64,000 bases of DNA from Paenibacillus sp. FSL R5-0341 (GTDB taxonomy: Bacteria > Bacillota > Bacilli > Paenibacillales > Paenibacillaceae), in the NCBI RefSeq assembly GCF_037975235.1, contig NZ_CP150241.1, forward strand, positions 2,294,001 to 2,358,000, written 5' to 3'. Positions 1-8,012 of this stretch are shown here, piece after piece. Numbering within the stretch: position 1 is the first letter of the stretch; the number at the start of each line of letters is the position of its first letter. The position numbers and the translations under genes were made by a program. The notes below the pieces were generated by a model that worked only from the letters and a program-made list of their open reading frames with translations, made no database searches and had not been told where the DNA came from.

Positions 1-1955
1 TCAACATTATCTCTGACAGCTTCGGTCCAGGTGAATCATTGCCGGGTCAGATCGTTGTTCAGAACGATGAAGCGATGGATAATGCGAAATATATGGCCGT
101 TGCTGAGAAAATCAGCCGGGAAGTAGAGAAAGTACCTGGGATCTCCGGTGTCCGCAGTATGACACGACCTACGGGTGATGAGATCAAAGATTTTGAAGTT
201 ACACAGCAAGTGGGAACATTATCGGATGGACTTGGTGAAGGCAAGACGGGTCTGGACAAAATCCGTGATGGTCTGAGTGAAGCGAGCAGTCAACTAAGTA
301 AAAATGAACCACAGTTAAAAGAAGCTGCCGATGGGGCAGGTGAACTGACCAAAGGAACCACCCAGTTGCAAACGGGTATCGCGCAACTAAGTGAGGGACT
401 TGGCCAGATTGAAAAAGGGATTCGAGATGGTTCCTCAGGTGCGGGTGACCTGAAAGCAGGACTTCAGCAAGCCAAAACGAGCGCAGATCAACTCGCGCAG
501 GCGAACAATCAGTTGCTTGAAGCCTATCGTCAGGCAGGAGCAGGAGTCGCTGCACTGAGCGATGGAACCCGCGAACTGGAGCAACAGCTGAATGGGGTTT
601 CAACGGCTTTAACCAGTCTGTCTGAATCCTTCACAGCACTCGAAGAACGTTATCCTGAGTTGCAGCAAGATACGGATTACCAGCGTATCAAAGGTACGAT
701 TGGTGAAACAGGTTCTGGTACAGCCCAGCTCGCTCAAGGTTTGGGTCAGATTAAGACCAAGCTGGGAGAAGCCGCAGCTGGAATTAATCAGGCCAATGAA
801 GGCTTTGCCTCCGCAGCAGCCGGACAGAAGGCTCTTGCCGATGGTCTAAGCCAGATTGTAACGGGAATCAGTCAGCTTGAGACAGGTCTGAAACAGGCCG
901 CTGATGGTCAAGGAAAAGTCATTAAGGAGATACCTTCCATCCAGAACGGGCTTGGTCAGCTTCAAGGTGGACAGGAGAAAATCCAGCAAGGCTTCTCGGA
1001 TCTGAGTGGTCAGCTGACACAATTAACAGATGGCCTGAATCAAAGTGTCGATGGTATTAAACAGGTATCCGGTGGACTGGATTCAGCGCAGGACTACCTG
1101 ACGCAATTGCAAAATTCACCGGATTCCGATCTGGCAGGCTGGTACGTTCCTGAAGAAGCACTGAACAGCAAAGACTTCACACAGGTATTTGATACGTATC
1201 TGTCCCAAGACCGGAAGACGATGACGATTGATGTTATTTTCGCCGAAAATCCATACGGAACAGAAGCCATTGATCTTGTTCCTGACATTGAGGCGGCAGT
1301 ACATCGTGCGGTACAGGGCAGTACGCTTGAAAAAGCCGATATTGCCGTAGGTGGGGTTACCAGTACGTTTGCAGATCTGCAGGAGATCTCAAATAACGAC
1401 TATACACGTACTGTAATGCTGATGCTGGCGGGCACATTTATTATTCTGGTCGTTCTGCTTCGTTCCGTGATTATGCCATTGTATCTGATCGTTTCCTTAT
1501 TACTGGCTTATTTCACATCGATGGCGCTAACCGAAGTGGTGTTTGTTAATATTCTCGGATTCGCAGGCATTAGCTGGGTTACTCCGTTCTTCGGATTTGT
1601 CATGCTAATTGCACTGGGTGTGGATTATAGCATCTTCCTGATGGACCGTTTCAATGAGAACAAAGGCATGAAGGTACAGGATGCGATGTTGTACGCCATG
1701 AAGAACATGGGAACCGTAATTCTATCCGCAGCCGTCATTCTGAGCGGTACATTTGCTGCCATGTATCCATCCGGTGTTCTCTCGATGATGCAGATTGCCA
1801 CAGTAGTCCTTAGCGGACTGGTCTTGTACTCTCTGTTGTTCCTGCCATTCTTCGTCCCAGTGATGGTGAAGATGTTTGGCCGGGCCAACTGGTGGCCGTT
1901 CCCTAACAAGGAACAGGCGGATTCCGTTGATTCGGATCGGACCATAGGCATGTAA
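1..1955 (+). CDS. MMPL-family (RND superfamily) membrane transporter, YdfJ-like, 5' end missing
   Basis: The reading frame is already open at the left edge (first full codon at base 3), so the N-terminal half lies outside the window. The visible 650 or so residues begin in an extracytoplasmic loop. A long Gln/Gly/Leu-rich heptad-like region of about 300 residues follows, full of repeats such as GLGQIEKG and GLSQIVTG, as in Firmicute MMPL proteins with a YhgE/Pip-like coiled-coil insertion. Next come five or six hydrophobic segments with the MMPL signature GVDYSIFLMDR, and a short polar tail. Family knowledge: these are proton-driven exporters of lipids or hydrophobic compounds in the cytoplasmic membrane. 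The substrate cannot be read from sequence. A terminator follows directly, so this is the last gene of its unit. Confidence 0.88.
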   Translation, partial: NIISDSFGPGESLPGQIVVQNDEAMDNAKYMAVAEKISREVEKVPGISGVRSMTRPTGDEIKDFEVTQQVGTLSDGLGEGKTGLDKIRDGLSEASSQLSKNEPQLKEAADGAGELTKGTTQLQTGIAQLSEGLGQIEKGIRDGSSGAGDLKAGLQQAKTSADQLAQANNQLLEAYRQAGAGVAALSDGTRELEQQLNGVSTALTSLSESFTALEERYPELQQDTDYQRIKGTIGETGSGTAQLAQGLGQIKTKLGEAAAGINQANEGFASAAAGQKALADGLSQIVTGISQLETGLKQAADGQGKVIKEIPSIQNGLGQLQGGQEKIQQGFSDLSGQLTQLTDGLNQSVDGIKQVSGGLDSAQDYLTQLQNSPDSDLAGWYVPEEALNSKDFTQVFDTYLSQDRKTMTIDVIFAENPYGTEAIDLVPDIEAAVHRAVQGSTLEKADIAVGGVTSTFADLQEISNNDYTRTVMLMLAGTFIILVVLLRSVIMPLYLIVSLLLAYFTSMALTEVVFVNILGFAGISWVTPFFGFVMLIALGVDYSIFLMDRFNENKGMKVQDAMLYAMKNMGTVILSAAVILSGTFAAMYPSGVLSMMQIATVVLSGLVLYSLLFLPFFVPVMVKMFGRANWWPFPNKEQADSVDSDRTIGM

Positions 1956-1973
1956 TGCATTGTAATGGATTAG

Positions 1974-2011
1974 GCTCTGCCGCCTTATGCGGCAGGGCTT
2001 TTTCTTTTTTT
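1974..2011 (+). terminator. Rho-independent terminator after the MMPL gene
   Basis: A 10-bp GC-rich stem (GCTCTGCCGC paired with GCGGCAGGGC, one G-U pair) and a 5-nt loop are followed by TTTTTCTTTTTTT. It starts 18 bases after the stop codon. Confidence 0.92.
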
Positions 2012-2154
2012 ACCTCAACAGAAGAAGCACGGTCTTGTGCAAAAGAAAGGTGCATGCCTAAGGACACCATCCCGCGCCTTGTCTTGCCGCTCATCATAAG
2101 ATATAGAGCAGTTCATTATTGTTCAGAGAAATCACAGCAGAGAGGGGCGACGGG

Positions 2155-2781
2155 ATGGTATATCGATATGTGGCTATAGGAGATTCATTAACGGTAGGTA
2201 CAGGAGCGTTGCTGGGCACCGGCTTTGTTCCTTTATATCGGCGAATGGCGGAAATGAATGTTCGTACGTTTGTATCCATGGAAAATATGGGCGTGAATGG
2301 ACTGACGTCGGGGGAAATGTTGCAGATGATCTCTTCGCATCCCCGAGTGCGGCAATCGCTCCGTGAAGCGGATATCATTACCATATCCATTGGCGGAAAT
2401 GATTTGATTCGTACGTTTAAAGCAAGTAATGGCATTCCAAATGCCAGCAAAATGACACAGGTGCTCGGAGAAACCCGTAGTAATGTATCCCAGATCATGC
2501 GGCACATTCGGCAGTTAAAGGGCAACAGTGAGTATATGGTCCGATCCATCGGATTGTACAACCCGTATCCACAAGCGACGGAAGCTGCGTACTGGGTGCG
2601 CCAATATAATTCGTTTCTGAATGGAGCGGGATCAGGCAACTATGCGTGTGCTCAAGTCTATGACAGGTTTGAGGGCCGTGAACGTGAACTGTTGTTCTGG
2701 GACAGAGTGCATCCCAATGCAAGAGGGTATCGTGTCATTGCAGAGCAGCTTAATCGGACCGGATACTATCCATTCTCTTGA
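2155..2781 (+). CDS. SGNH/GDSL-family esterase or lipase, LipC (YcsK)-like
   Basis: A 208-residue SGNH hydrolase. Block I is AIGDSLT with the nucleophile Ser11. GVNG gives the block II glycine, SIGGND the block III Asn, and DRVHPNARGY the catalytic Asp and His. I chose ATG 2155 because GAGGGG ends 7 nt upstream and the protein then begins MVYRYVAIGDS, as SGNH enzymes usually do; an upstream TTG in frame lacks such a site. Size and N-terminus resemble the spore-germination lipase LipC of Bacillus subtilis. That link is by resemblance only. No signal peptide is visible, so the protein is probably cytoplasmic or spore-associated. The gene seems to be a single unit: a terminator precedes it and the next gene starts about 90 bases downstream. 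Confidence 0.82.
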   Translation: MVYRYVAIGDSLTVGTGALLGTGFVPLYRRMAEMNVRTFVSMENMGVNGLTSGEMLQMISSHPRVRQSLREADIITISIGGNDLIRTFKASNGIPNASKMTQVLGETRSNVSQIMRHIRQLKGNSEYMVRSIGLYNPYPQATEAAYWVRQYNSFLNGAGSGNYACAQVYDRFEGRERELLFWDRVHPNARGYRVIAEQLNRTGYYPFS

Positions 2782-2870
2782 TCACTTTGGAACAGAACTA
2801 GACCGAGCGATGGACTTCCTTTAAGATAATTAGAGGACAGTTCCATTATGTGAGATAAAGGGGTTAATAT

Positions 2871-3935
2871 TTGGTGCAAAACATCGATTCCGGTTCCCTC
2901 CATCATTCAGAGCAGCAGCGTATATCCGAAGTGTTGGCCTTATATGGTTTCACATCGGACTGGAAAGGTGAGCGTGGAAAGGGTGGGATGAATAATTCTA
3001 CCTACATGCTCCATGTAGACGGGGCTAATTACGTCATGAGACAATATGAAACACATAATGATTCGATGAAAATTGCCTTTGAACACGAGGTGCTGGAAGC
3101 CCTCCAACGTTCGAATTTTAAGCTAGATACACCTTCACCTGTAGGACGGTTATCTGGTGAGGGAGGTACATTCCTTGCTGTAAAAGAAAACCTCACAGGT
3201 CACACCAAAATCGTGACTTTGTTTCATTATCGGGAAGGCGTCAATCCCATCTGGCATACACCAGATCAATTGATAGGGCTCGGTAAAGCGGCGGGGGCCC
3301 TGTCTTCTGTTATGGCTACGCTGGAGATACCAATTGAACCTGTGTATCCACCATACTATCGAATTCAGGATGCGTATCCGCTCTGTTCACCAGAACGATT
3401 ATTACAGCTATGCACATCACCACCGGAGCAATTGGTCGCATGTTCGAATGAACTGAAGCAGTTGAGGGATGTGCTGCCAGATCTGTTTGAAGCCCTGCGG
3501 GGTATGGAACAGTTGCCACATCAATTGGTTCATGGGGATGTGAATGCTTCGAATGTATTGGCAGATCAGCAGGATGGTGAAATCTGTGCCATTTTGGATT
3601 TTGAATTTGCGACATGGGATTTGCGGGTAATGGAGCTGGCTGTTCCGATGTCTGACCTCCTCACCATGGACAAGAGTGAAGATTGGATGTGGCAGGCACA
3701 GGAGGGACTGATCAGGGGATTTCGGGAACAGGTCAGCCTGAAACCGGAAGAGTTGCTGGCCATACCTCAATTGATTTTGCTGCGCAGTCTGGATGTGGTC
3801 ATGCATTTCATCAGTCGCATGTTCGAGGGTACAGATGAGCCCGAAGTGGCTGTAGATCAGATTGTGAAGCTCAAACAGCGGATCGACTGGATGCGTGATC
3901 ATGAAGAACGACTGCGTGAGATATTGGTGTATTAA
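2871..3935 (+). CDS. Phosphotransferase of the aminoglycoside phosphotransferase/choline kinase fold
   Basis: A 354-residue protein with the kinase-like APH fold. The N-lobe has MNNSTYML as the nucleotide loop. The Brenner motif is LVHGDVNASNVL (catalytic Asp, metal-binding Asn) near residue 225, and the metal-binding motif is AILDFEFATWD about 20 residues later. Family members phosphorylate small hydroxyl compounds such as homoserine, choline, methylthioribose or aminoglycosides. The substrate here is unknown, and resistance should not be assumed. AAAGGGG lies 7 nt before TTG 2871 and 10 nt before GTG 2874, so the start may be either codon. The gene is followed by a perfect inverted repeat shared with the convergent TPR gene. 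Confidence 0.8.
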   Translation: MVQNIDSGSLHHSEQQRISEVLALYGFTSDWKGERGKGGMNNSTYMLHVDGANYVMRQYETHNDSMKIAFEHEVLEALQRSNFKLDTPSPVGRLSGEGGTFLAVKENLTGHTKIVTLFHYREGVNPIWHTPDQLIGLGKAAGALSSVMATLEIPIEPVYPPYYRIQDAYPLCSPERLLQLCTSPPEQLVACSNELKQLRDVLPDLFEALRGMEQLPHQLVHGDVNASNVLADQQDGEICAILDFEFATWDLRVMELAVPMSDLLTMDKSEDWMWQAQEGLIRGFREQVSLKPEELLAIPQLILLRSLDVVMHFISRMFEGTDEPEVAVDQIVKLKQRIDWMRDHEERLREILVY

Positions 3936-3949
3936 TATCGTTGCTATAA

Positions 3950-4000
3950 ATAAAGTGCACTGTTTCTGCTCAAACGAGGGCAGAGATCAGTGCACTTTAT
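3950..4000. terminator. Bidirectional terminator-like hairpin between convergent genes
   Basis: A perfect 13-bp inverted repeat (ATAAAGTGCACTG / CAGTGCACTTTAT) with further pairing inside the loop (TCTGC/GCAGA). It sits between the kinase gene on + and the TPR gene on -. The run of T is short, so termination is inferred from the position and the stem. Confidence 0.65.
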
Positions 4001-4047
4001 TGGTTAGAAGAGTGATAAACGCGTGTTATTGCGTGAATCAAACGAGG

Positions 4048-4725
4048 TTACAATCCACGCTTACGGAACCAACTGCGGACAGCCCAACGGCGCTCCTGAC
4101 GTTTCTTGTATTTGGGCAATGAACGGTACACGTTCAAGGATTGCTCGTAAGCCTGCTTCGCATCTGCATTGCGTCCGAGGGAACGATGAACTGAGCCGAG
4201 CAGATAATAAGCTTCACTGGATGAGGAATGAATTTCCTGAAACTGATGCACATAATTCAGCGCTTTGTCCTCATGCGTATCTTTGAAGGCTCCAGCAAGG
4301 GTGAGATACGGACGTCCATACTTGACTCTGGGGTTGATCTCGAGGGCTTGCAGAATATGACGTTCGCCTTTTTCGATGTTGCCCAAATGAAGCTCAGTCG
4401 TCCCTAATGCCTCCCAATACTCAGCTGATTGCTCATAGGGGCGTTCCAGTTCAAGCAATAACGCATGTGCCTCGCTGTAACGTTTGCGCTCAATCAGCAG
4501 GCGAGCCAATTCCAGCTTGGAAGAAACTTCATTGGGACTCATGGCAAGCTGTTGGCGAAGCCGGGAGATGTTACGCATACGCTTGAGAGGTTTCGTGAAG
4601 CTTGGGAATACGCCAACATAGCGACGATCCAGGAAGTACAGTATTACGAGTAAAATTAGAATGGCAATGAACGGATTACCTATAATCCGCCATAGAAGGC
4701 CAAAGATAAGAAATTTAATAAGCAC
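4048..4725 (-). CDS. Membrane-anchored tetratricopeptide-repeat protein
   Basis: A 225-residue protein. Two closely spaced hydrophobic stretches (residues 1-32) anchor it in the membrane, followed by the basic DRRYVG. Residues 60-210 form TPR-like helical pairs, with recognisable units around LELARLLIERKRYSEAHALL, YWEALGTTELHLGNIEKGE and YYLLGSVHRSLGRNADAKQAY. The last residues are strongly basic (KKRQERRW). TPR units mediate protein contacts; no partner is evident. The start is GTG 4725 with GGAG 8 nt upstream. It lies only 14 bases downstream of the ribosomal-protection-type GTPase gene and is probably cotranscribed with it. Confidence 0.75.
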   Translation of the reverse strand: MLIKFLIFGLLWRIIGNPFIAILILLVILYFLDRRYVGVFPSFTKPLKRMRNISRLRQQLAMSPNEVSSKLELARLLIERKRYSEAHALLLELERPYEQSAEYWEALGTTELHLGNIEKGERHILQALEINPRVKYGRPYLTLAGAFKDTHEDKALNYVHQFQEIHSSSSEAYYLLGSVHRSLGRNADAKQAYEQSLNVYRSLPKYKKRQERRWAVRSWFRKRGL

Positions 4726-4739
4726 AAGGTCAACTCCAT

Positions 4740-6728
4740 TTATGATGTAATCGCGTTTCGTACACTTAAAATATACTTCGATTGATCCAGCGGGTTAACC
4801 CCTCTGCGTTTGCGAGTATGAGTCACATCTGCAGGACAATCCTGATATCCGGCAAATGAAGTCGTGAGCACCCCGCGGCCACTTGTCTCGGAACGCAGTT
4901 TCACCGGATAATCCATTGAGGTGGCAAGAGGCATAACTCCTTCAATAATACAACGTCCGTTACCAATGACGGGTGCTTCGAAGGTTGCACGCATATATAC
5001 CAGATCGCTGAGGGCTTTTCCGCCATATTCTTCCGGGACCGTCAGTCTGAACTGAAGGAGGGGTTCTAACAAAGTGGTACCTGTTCTCGCCAATCCATCC
5101 ATGATTCCCATCGGCGTGGCTACGACAAAATCAAGCGGATGGGTATGCCAGACATGATGTTCCCCTTCCACCAGCGTGATGCGCAGATCGGTTACTTCCC
5201 AACCGAGCATGCCTTGAGACAGTGCTTCGGGAATCCGCCGTTCGACTTCATTCTGATAACGTAGCAGCAGATCATCTGTCCTTACGGTTGAGGTATAGAT
5301 CAGACCGCTTCCACGAGGCAAAGGTTCAATTCTGAAGCGTAGGATGGCCCAGCAGGGCTTAGGCATCGTGTAGGCAATATAACCTTCTCCTGCTGCACGT
5401 GGCGTTTCCTTATAGATGACGGATGGCGGGTCGAATACGACATCCAGTCCGAAACGACTCATTAACAAGCTGGATAAAATCTCAAGCTGAATAGTTCCCA
5501 TAACCTTGAGATGCAGCTCTCGTTCCTCCGGCAACCATTGCAGATCAAGCAAGGGGTCTTCGTCCGTCAACGCCTGTAATGCAGCCACAAGATCGGGGTA
5601 ACGTGCCGGGTCCCTACCATGTACTTGCACGGTCAGCAAAGGCACAGCCATCTGTGGCAGAGGAGGTACACCTTCAGGATTGCCGATAATGTCACCCACA
5701 TGGGTGTCACTCAGTCCGTACAGCGTAGCGATCTGCCCCGCGTGAACGGCACCGGTATCTGCCCATTTCCGTCCATCCATGCGGCGAATCTGCGTTATTT
5801 TCTCCTCAAGCTCCCGCGTCGAATTATAGATGGTATCCCGGTTGTGAAGACTACCACCATACATGCGGACGTAGGCCGTGCGTCCCATCGTGCGGTCACG
5901 TTCAATCTTGAACACAACACCCGATACGGGAGAATCCACTGGCTGTGGAGGTGGAGGCAGAAATGCAAGGACTGCGTCCAGCAATGCCGTGACGCCAATT
6001 CCTTTGCCGGAAGCACCGTAACACACAGGGAACATCTCACCCTGATGCACATACCGCAGGAATGATTCGTTTAGATCCCTTTGGGATAACGCAGTCTCTT
6101 GAATGTAGGCTTTCATGACTTTTTCGTCCAGCTCCGCAAGTATCTCGAACAGACCTGGAATGGAAGGTGTGCCACCGGACAGCGTATCTTGATTCTCATT
6201 CCATAGGGAGTCGATGCCATGAAATGACTCTTCATGGCGTTGATACGTTTGGATTTCGCATGCGAAGGGAGACAGGGTGGAACGAATCTGCTCCATTACT
6301 GCTGGTGCAGACGCGCCAATCCGATCCATTTTATTGATATAGATGATGGTAGGAATGCGAAGTGAACGAAGGGCATGCCAGATGGCTTCACTTTGGGACT
6401 GAACCCCCTCCACTGCTGATAGAATCAGAATAGCGCCATCCATTACGCGCAGTGTTCGCTCTACTTCGGAGCTGAAATCAATATGCCCAGGCGTATCAAT
6501 AAGGTCAATGATGGTGTTCTTCCAGATCAGAGAGGTCATAGCTGCTTGAACGGATATGCCACGTTCTTTCTCAATGTCCAGCGAGTCTGTGGCTGTTGTT
6601 CCGTCATCCACGCGTCCCGGACTGCGGACGACACCACTCTCATATAACATATGCTCGGTGGTAGTTGTTTTCCCCGCATCCACATGGGCGAAGATGCCGA
6701 TATTCCTGCGATTCAATTCGTTTAACAT
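4740..6728 (-). CDS. Tet(M)/Otr(A)-type ribosomal protection GTPase (EF-G-like translation factor)
   Basis: A 662-residue translational GTPase, close in length to Tet(M) (about 640). G1 is AHVDAGKTTT (residues 14-23), switch I holds the GISVQAAMTS region, G3 is DTPGH, G4 is NKMD, followed by domain II and the EF-G-like domains III to V. Having GISVQAA rather than GITI, and lacking a full EF-G domain arrangement, places it with ribosomal protection proteins rather than housekeeping EF-G. Family knowledge: such proteins bind the ribosome and release tetracycline. Many chromosomal Paenibacillus and Bacillus relatives have no shown resistance role, so the phenotype is open. The start codon ATG 6728 lies inside a small palindrome, with a second hairpin upstream. 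The TPR gene follows at 14 bases. Confidence 0.82.
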   Translation of the reverse strand: MLNELNRRNIGIFAHVDAGKTTTTEHMLYESGVVRSPGRVDDGTTATDSLDIEKERGISVQAAMTSLIWKNTIIDLIDTPGHIDFSSEVERTLRVMDGAILILSAVEGVQSQSEAIWHALRSLRIPTIIYINKMDRIGASAPAVMEQIRSTLSPFACEIQTYQRHEESFHGIDSLWNENQDTLSGGTPSIPGLFEILAELDEKVMKAYIQETALSQRDLNESFLRYVHQGEMFPVCYGASGKGIGVTALLDAVLAFLPPPPQPVDSPVSGVVFKIERDRTMGRTAYVRMYGGSLHNRDTIYNSTRELEEKITQIRRMDGRKWADTGAVHAGQIATLYGLSDTHVGDIIGNPEGVPPLPQMAVPLLTVQVHGRDPARYPDLVAALQALTDEDPLLDLQWLPEERELHLKVMGTIQLEILSSLLMSRFGLDVVFDPPSVIYKETPRAAGEGYIAYTMPKPCWAILRFRIEPLPRGSGLIYTSTVRTDDLLLRYQNEVERRIPEALSQGMLGWEVTDLRITLVEGEHHVWHTHPLDFVVATPMGIMDGLARTGTTLLEPLLQFRLTVPEEYGGKALSDLVYMRATFEAPVIGNGRCIIEGVMPLATSMDYPVKLRSETSGRGVLTTSFAGYQDCPADVTHTRKRRGVNPLDQSKYILSVRNAITS

Positions 6729-6738
6729 GGAATGTTAA
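6722..6738 (-). promoter_or_regulatory. Palindrome that would enclose the start codon of the GTPase mRNA
   Basis: TTAACAT-TCC-ATGTTAA on the minus strand is a 7-bp stem with a 3-nt loop, and the ATG at 6728 lies within its 3' arm. The ribosome binding site AGAGGAG is 11 nt upstream. If folded in RNA, the start codon would be paired. A regulatory role is inferred. Confidence 0.4.
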
Positions 6739-6794
6739 GCTCCTCTGACAACGGAATGCAATGTTTCCGACAATTAATAATCCAGATTATCATA

Positions 6795-6823
6795 CCACAT
6801 CTTCCATATGGAAGAATATGTGG
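6795..6823 (-). promoter_or_regulatory. Leader hairpin or operator upstream of the ribosomal protection GTPase
   Basis: The perfect palindrome CTTCCATATGGAAG (6801-6814) is flanked by CCACAT and ATGTGG. The whole 29 bases fold into a hairpin with a 3-nt bulge. It lies about 70 to 95 bases before the start codon. No T-run follows it, so it is not a simple terminator; it may be a leader structure or a dimeric repressor site. Confidence 0.4.
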
Positions 6824-6944
6824 ATATATATGATTAGGGCGTGTCTAAAACTCGCTGAAGTATATCTTTTACCGACTTTTCGCCCCCTGCTGACTCACTT
6901 TCCCTCGACGTGCCCCGGCACCTATGTTCCAGTCTGTTTCTATT

Positions 6945-7820
6945 TTAACGTGAGCTGTTCATGGTTCTGCGGTAAGCTGCGGGCGTTGTGCCGGTTAATT
7001 TTTTGAATTGACGGTAAAAGTGGGGCAGGCTGTCAAACCCGCAAGCATCAGCTACGGCTGCCATTGTCTCATCGCCTTGCACCAGATGTTCTTTCGCCAT
7101 AATGACCCTTCGCGCTAATGCGTAATCCGTCAGAGTCATGCCCGTGTATCGTTTGAAGGCACGGCTGAAATGAGCAGGGGATACAGAGGCGTACTGGGCC
7201 AGTTCAGGGAGGGACAGGCCATTCCGAAGGTTATCGTCAATATGAGAGATCGTAGAAGAGAGCCACGAGGGACCGGGAGTAGATTTACTCGGATTCGCAG
7301 GTCCCGAGGCTTCCAGACGTTCCAGAAAAATAAGCAATAGTTGCAGCCTTAACAGGGCCGCATGTGCACTCAGATGATGTCCGAGCTGAAATTCGGTCTG
7401 AATATCATCAATAAGGGCGGCCACCTGTGATTGCTCTTCTGTGTCCAGATGTCTCTTATACACCCGTTGTCTGCGACAACGTTCAAACAGACTCAGCAAG
7501 GAAGAAGCAGCTCCCCCGGCGGTCGATGCCAGCAATCCCGGGCTGAAGAACAAAGCGGAAGATGTGACAGGGTTGCCTGCATCCGGCAAGGCGCGGTGAA
7601 CCGTACTGCCTGGGATAATGAACAGATCTCCTTCCTGCATATCCTCAAGTCCTGTATCAATAAAGATGCTGCCCTGACCACGATATACATAGATAATCTC
7701 ATGCCAATCGTGAAGGTGATCCGGCAATTCGTTTTGAGGGGATTTTGTATCGCTGTACACCAAGCGGAACGGAATACCGGATTCTGCCTGGATAGTCGTA
7801 CGAACAGGTGAACGCTCCAT
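6945..7820 (-). CDS. AraC-family transcriptional regulator with N-terminal cupin sensor
   Basis: A 291-residue regulator. Residues 1-110 form an AraC-type cupin (HDWHEIIYVYRGQGSIFI, then a GDLFIIPG turn). Residues 190-290 hold two helix-turn-helix motifs (LSLPELAQYASVSPAHFSRA and AAVADACGFDSLPHFYRQFK). The start is placed at 7820 because AAAGGAG lies 5-6 nt before that ATG; 17 further in-frame codons upstream have no such site. It is transcribed away from uxaB across a 192-bp gap that contains a cre-like site, so control of uxaB-uxaA in response to a uronate is a reasonable inference. The ligand is unknown. Confidence 0.82.
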   Translation of the reverse strand: MERSPVRTTIQAESGIPFRLVYSDTKSPQNELPDHLHDWHEIIYVYRGQGSIFIDTGLEDMQEGDLFIIPGSTVHRALPDAGNPVTSSALFFSPGLLASTAGGAASSLLSLFERCRRQRVYKRHLDTEEQSQVAALIDDIQTEFQLGHHLSAHAALLRLQLLLIFLERLEASGPANPSKSTPGPSWLSSTISHIDDNLRNGLSLPELAQYASVSPAHFSRAFKRYTGMTLTDYALARRVIMAKEHLVQGDETMAAVADACGFDSLPHFYRQFKKLTGTTPAAYRRTMNSSR

Positions 7821-7932
7821 AAAGACTCCTTTCCAAACCAGCGTCTTCAACGAGATGTTATAGCTAGTCATGAGAGAGTATATTTACCGCAATATAAGCA
7901 ATTTAATTTCCTTTTATTGATGATACAATGAA

Positions 7933-7947
7933 TTTAAAGCGTTTACA
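7933..7947 (+). promoter_or_regulatory. Candidate cre (CcpA) site upstream of uxaB
   Basis: TTTAAAGCGTTTACA matches the consensus WTGNAANCGNWNNCW at 14 of 15 positions (T instead of G at position 3). It lies 66 bases before uxaB, just after a TACAAT that could be a -10 box. Catabolite repression of galacturonate use is expected in Firmicutes. Confidence 0.5.
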
Positions 7948-8012
7948 ATATAAGGGTGCTAAGCCTTTGGGCGGCATTCAGAGTGTACAAATAATCGATG
8001 AGGTGAGTGTCC

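Noticed and set aside
1955..2179. Small open frame covering the terminator after the MMPL gene
   Set aside because: It contains the terminator hairpin and has no ribosome binding site.
2871..3935. Aminoglycoside resistance gene
   Set aside because: Only the kinase fold is evident; many relatives phosphorylate metabolites, and neither context nor residues indicate drug resistance.
6834..6930. GGGCGTGTCTAAAAC-like sequence near 6837, reminiscent of insertion-sequence ends
   Set aside because: No matching inverted end, no transposase fragment and no target duplication could be found nearby; left unannotated.
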